Position numbers and translations under genes: made by a program | Shown here: positions 6,883-9,339 of the stretch, in pieces | Layout: every line of letters begins with the position of its first letter | Position numbering within the stretch: position 1 is the stretch's first letter | From: UBA3537 sp038106885 | GTDB lineage: Bacteria; Bacteroidota; Bacteroidia; Flavobacteriales; Flavobacteriaceae | Direction of reading: 5' to 3' | DNA length: 9,339 bases | NCBI GenBank assembly: GCA_038106885.1 | Contig: JAYNFX010000045.1 | Span: 1 to 9,339 of the forward strand | The notes under the pieces: generated by a model | The model's input: only the letters and a program-made list of their open reading frames with translations | Databases searched by the model: none | Told to the model about the DNA's origin: nothing

Positions 6883-6890
6883 TGACATAA

Positions 6891-6911
6891 AATATGACAA
6901 GGTGTCATATT
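6891..6911. promoter_or_regulatory. Perfect 9-bp dyad in the dnaK-panB intergenic region, candidate operator
   Basis: Arms AATATGACA (6891-6899) and TGTCATATT (6903-6911) with an AGG spacer form a perfect inverted repeat. Two more copies of the core, TGTCA (6866-6870) and TGACA (6883-6887), form a wider-spaced pair just beside it, giving four TGACA/TGTCA half-sites in 42 bp. Such clustering suggests a binding site for a dimeric regulator that could act on dnaK, panB or both. The identity of the protein is unknown. Confidence 0.55.
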
Positions 6912-6956
6912 CAATCCGTTCTTTTTTCACTATTTTTACCAAAATTTAATACTTAA

Positions 6957-7772
6957 ATGACTAATCCTAAAGAATATAAACGTGTTACTGTCAAATCTCT
7001 GGTTGAGATGAAAAGTAATGACGAAAAGATTGCAATGATAACAGCATATGATTACACCATGGCTAAAATTGTTGATGGTGCAGGAATTGATGTTATTCTA
7101 GTTGGTGACTCTGCGAGTAATGTCATGGCAGGTCATGAAACCACGCTTCCAATAACTCTAGACCAAATGATATACCATGCTTCATCAGTTGTTAGAGCAA
7201 TTGAAAGATCATTAGTTGTAGTTGACCTACCATTTGGAACATATCAAAGCGATTCAAAAGAAGCGTTACGTTCAGCTATAAGAATAATGAAAGAAAGTGG
7301 TGGACATGCCGTAAAGCTCGAAGGAGGTAAAGAGATTAAAGATTCTATAAAAAAGATATTAAACGCTGGAATTCCTGTAATGGGACACTTAGGACTAACA
7401 CCTCAATCGATTTATAAATTTGGGACATACACTGTACGTGCAAAGGAAGACGAAGAAGCTGAAAAGCTAATTAAAGACGCTCTTCTGCTGCAAAAACTAG
7501 GTTGTTTTGCCTTAGTTCTAGAAAAAATTCCTGCAAAACTAGCTGAAAAAGTTTCAAAGAGCCTAAAAATCCCCGTAATTGGTATTGGCGCCGGATCTGG
7601 TGTTGACGGTCAAGTGCTTGTGCTACATGACATGATTGGCATGACAAACGAGTTTAATCCTCGCTTTTTAAGAAGATATATGAATTTGTATGAATCCATG
7701 ACAAAATCGATTGGACAATATGTTAACGATGTAAAAACCTCAGAATTTCCAAATAGTGATGAACAATACTAA
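6957..7772 (+). CDS. panB: PanB, ketopantoate hydroxymethyltransferase
   Basis: Cytoplasmic enzyme of 271 residues that transfers a hydroxymethyl group from 5,10-methylenetetrahydrofolate to 2-oxoisovalerate, making ketopantoate for pantothenate and CoA. It has the TIM-barrel signatures of the family: MITAYDYTMA (27-36), ILVGDSASNVMAGH (47-60, metal-binding D51), VVDLPFGTY (88-96, D90), VKLEGG (119-124, K120 and E122), IPVMGHLGLTPQS (139-151, H144), LVLEKIP (186-192, with E189 at the catalytic-base position) and IPVIGIGAGSGVDGQVLV (205-222). The length is normal and all key residues are present. It heads a plus-strand run: the pseudouridine synthase gene begins 2 bp after its stop codon. No clear promoter box was found; TATTTTTA at 6931-6938 is one base off the -7 consensus. 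Confidence 0.98.
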   Translation: MTNPKEYKRVTVKSLVEMKSNDEKIAMITAYDYTMAKIVDGAGIDVILVGDSASNVMAGHETTLPITLDQMIYHASSVVRAIERSLVVVDLPFGTYQSDSKEALRSAIRIMKESGGHAVKLEGGKEIKDSIKKILNAGIPVMGHLGLTPQSIYKFGTYTVRAKEDEEAEKLIKDALLLQKLGCFALVLEKIPAKLAEKVSKSLKIPVIGIGAGSGVDGQVLVLHDMIGMTNEFNPRFLRRYMNLYESMTKSIGQYVNDVKTSEFPNSDEQY

Positions 7773-7774
7773 AA

Positions 7775-8473
7775 ATGTCCAAAAGAATACTTTCAAATGC
7801 TTCCAATTTACAGATTTTATATCAAGATAATCATCTGTTAATAGTCAATAAAAGAATTGGAGATATTGTTCAAGGTGATAAAACTAATGACAAACCATTA
7901 TCTGAAATTGCTAAAGAATACATAAAAAATAAATTTAATAAAAAAGGAAATGTGTTTTTGGGTGTAACCCATAGATTAGATAGACCAACATCTGGAATTG
8001 TAATATTTGCAAAAACTTCAAAGGCTCTCAAAAGAATAAATAAAATGTTTCAAAATAAAGAAATTGAAAAGTTCTATTGGGCTATTGTTAAAAATAAACC
8101 TGAAAAATCAAAAAATACATTAAAACATTGGTTGAAAAAAAATTCTCTAAATAATATTACTAAGGTATACAATAAAGAAGTTGACGGTAGTAAAAAAGCC
8201 GTAATGCATTATAGCATAATTAAAAATCTAAAATCTCATTTCCTTTTAGAAATCAAATTAGAAACTGGGAGATCCCATCAAATAAGAAGTCAACTTGGCT
8301 TTATAGGTTCACCCATAAAAGGTGATTTAAAATATGGTTTCGACAGGAGTAATCACAATGGCGGTATACATTTACATGCTAAAAAAATTAAACTTTTACA
8401 CCCTGTATCAAAAAAAATAATTTCAATTGAAGCAAATCTGCCAGATGATATTCTTTGGAAAAACTGCATCTAA
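7775..8473 (+). CDS. RluA-family pseudouridine synthase
   Basis: RNA-modifying enzyme of 232 residues that isomerises uridine to pseudouridine in rRNA or tRNA. The catalytic motif is THRLDRPTSGIVIFAK (65-80) with the catalytic aspartate D69, and the second family motif LETGRSHQIRSQL (162-174) followed by SPIKGDLKYG (179-188) is intact. There is no N-terminal S4 RNA-binding domain, so it is the short form of the family, and the exact target base cannot be told from the sequence. It is Lys- and Asn-rich and strongly AT-rich. Its ATG lies 2 bp after the panB stop, with translational coupling likely, and the aldehyde dehydrogenase start follows 9 bp after its stop, so the three genes probably form one operon. 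Confidence 0.95.
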   Translation: MSKRILSNASNLQILYQDNHLLIVNKRIGDIVQGDKTNDKPLSEIAKEYIKNKFNKKGNVFLGVTHRLDRPTSGIVIFAKTSKALKRINKMFQNKEIEKFYWAIVKNKPEKSKNTLKHWLKKNSLNNITKVYNKEVDGSKKAVMHYSIIKNLKSHFLLEIKLETGRSHQIRSQLGFIGSPIKGDLKYGFDRSNHNGGIHLHAKKIKLLHPVSKKIISIEANLPDDILWKNCI

Positions 8474-8482
8474 ATAAATTTT

Positions 8483-9339
8483 ATGATTACACAGAAGGAA
8501 ATATTAGAAAATCAAAAAAAGTTTTTTGAATCTGGAAAATCGAGGGATATAAATTTCATTAAAAGAAAACTACAACAACTCAAAACTAGCATTCTTAAGA
8601 ACGAAGAAGTTATATATTCTGCACTGTATAAGGATCTTAAAAAATCAAAATTTGAAGCCTACATAAGTGAGATTGGTATTTTAATAAGTGAAATTGACTT
8701 AGTCATAAAAAATATTCACAAATGGAGTAAGCCTAAAAAAATTCGTTCATCAATGTTAAATTTTCCTTCAAATGACTTCATTATTTCGGAACCGTATGGA
8801 TGCACACTTGTCATTGCCCCTTGGAATTACCCATTTCAACTTGCTGTAAGCCCAATAATATCAGCTATTGCATCAGGAAACACAGTTGTTTTAAAACCGA
8901 GTGAAATAACTAAACACACTGGTGAAATAATAAAAACATTATTGAATGATATTTTTGAAGAAAACCACCTCAAAGTAGTACTAGGTGGAGTTCCAGAAAC
9001 TACTCAATTGTTAAATTTACGCTGGGACTATATATTTTTTACTGGAAGTGTTGAAGTAGGTAAAATTATAGCAAAAGCTGCATCAAAACATCTAACTCCT
9101 TGTACGCTTGAACTTGGAGGTAAAAACCCATGTATCGTAGATTCAACTGCAAATTTGAAATTATCCGCAAAACGCCTAGTATGGGGAAAGTTTTTAAACG
9201 CAGGTCAGACATGCATTGCTCCTGACTTCATATTGGCCCATGAATCCATAAAATCAAAATTGATTGATCTATTGATAACTGAAATTAAGAAGGCCTATGG
9301 AATAAACCCAGAAATTTCAAAATCTTATCCAAGAATCGT
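8483..9339 (+). CDS. Aldehyde dehydrogenase, class 3-like, 3' end cut by window edge
   Basis: NAD(P)-dependent aldehyde dehydrogenase, translated by hand from ATG 8483; 285 complete codons are visible of a usual 450-460 or so. Motifs are the cofactor-domain PYGCTLVIAPWNYPFQL, VVLKPSE, the FFTGSVEVGKIIA nucleotide-binding turn, LELGGKNP with the general-base glutamate E210, and NAGQTCIAPD with the nucleophile C244. These positions are almost the same as Glu209 and Cys243 of mammalian ALDH3A1, and the short N-terminus also fits the class 3 group, which oxidises medium and long chain or aromatic aldehydes. The substrate cannot be decided here. The gene starts 9 bp after the pseudouridine synthase, in the same probable operon as panB. 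No stop or frameshift interrupts the visible part. Confidence 0.95.
   Translation, partial: MITQKEILENQKKFFESGKSRDINFIKRKLQQLKTSILKNEEVIYSALYKDLKKSKFEAYISEIGILISEIDLVIKNIHKWSKPKKIRSSMLNFPSNDFIISEPYGCTLVIAPWNYPFQLAVSPIISAIASGNTVVLKPSEITKHTGEIIKTLLNDIFEENHLKVVLGGVPETTQLLNLRWDYIFFTGSVEVGKIIAKAASKHLTPCTLELGGKNPCIVDSTANLKLSAKRLVWGKFLNAGQTCIAPDFILAHESIKSKLIDLLITEIKKAYGINPEISKSYPRI

Noticed and set aside
6868..6911. CIRCE/HrcA operator upstream of dnaK
   Set aside because: The inverted repeat has TGACA/TGTCA cores and a 3-base spacer, unlike the TTAGCACTC-N9-GAGTGCTAA pattern of CIRCE.

Overview
This window looks like chromosomal DNA from a marine, proteorhodopsin-bearing member of the Bacteroidota, most likely class Flavobacteriia. 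The evidence is strongly AT-rich coding and spacer DNA, A-rich leaders without clear Shine-Dalgarno sequences, several exact matches to the Bacteroidota -7 promoter box TAnnTTTG, a menaquinone pathway, a flavobacterial-style MenF and DnaK, and a proteorhodopsin paired with a Blh-type carotene oxygenase. No genus can be named from the sequence alone.

Layout. Positions 1-3017 (minus strand) hold a menaquinone block transcribed in the order hotdog thioesterase, menF, menD. MenD runs off the left edge and lacks its C-terminus. Positions 3054-3122 hold two hairpins that separate this block from the proteorhodopsin gene (3139-3864, minus). Proteorhodopsin is divergent from blh (3973-4863, plus), with a 108-bp promoter region between them. 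A bidirectional terminator lies between blh and the convergent dnaK gene (4915-6822, minus). A 134-bp divergent region with a striking TGACA/TGTCA dyad separates dnaK from a tightly packed plus-strand run: panB (6957-7772), an RluA-family pseudouridine synthase (7775-8473), and a class-3 type aldehyde dehydrogenase (8483 to the right edge, incomplete).

How the genes work together. Blh cleaves beta-carotene to retinal, the chromophore that proteorhodopsin needs, so these two genes form a light-driven proton pump module; the carotenoid pathway itself is not in the window. The men genes supply the quinone of the respiratory chain, the other main source of proton-motive force. Placing the two next to each other is suggestive but may be accidental. 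DnaK is general housekeeping and stress response. PanB makes a pantothenate/CoA precursor. No gap without a gene reaches 300 bp, and I saw no tRNA, rRNA, CRISPR array, insertion sequence or attachment site.

Most of the window is ordinary. The points most worth a second look are a glycine in proteorhodopsin at the position that opens the carotenoid-antenna fenestration in xanthorhodopsin, a perfect palindrome over the predicted proteorhodopsin start site, and the dyad plus sigma-54-like element upstream of dnaK.
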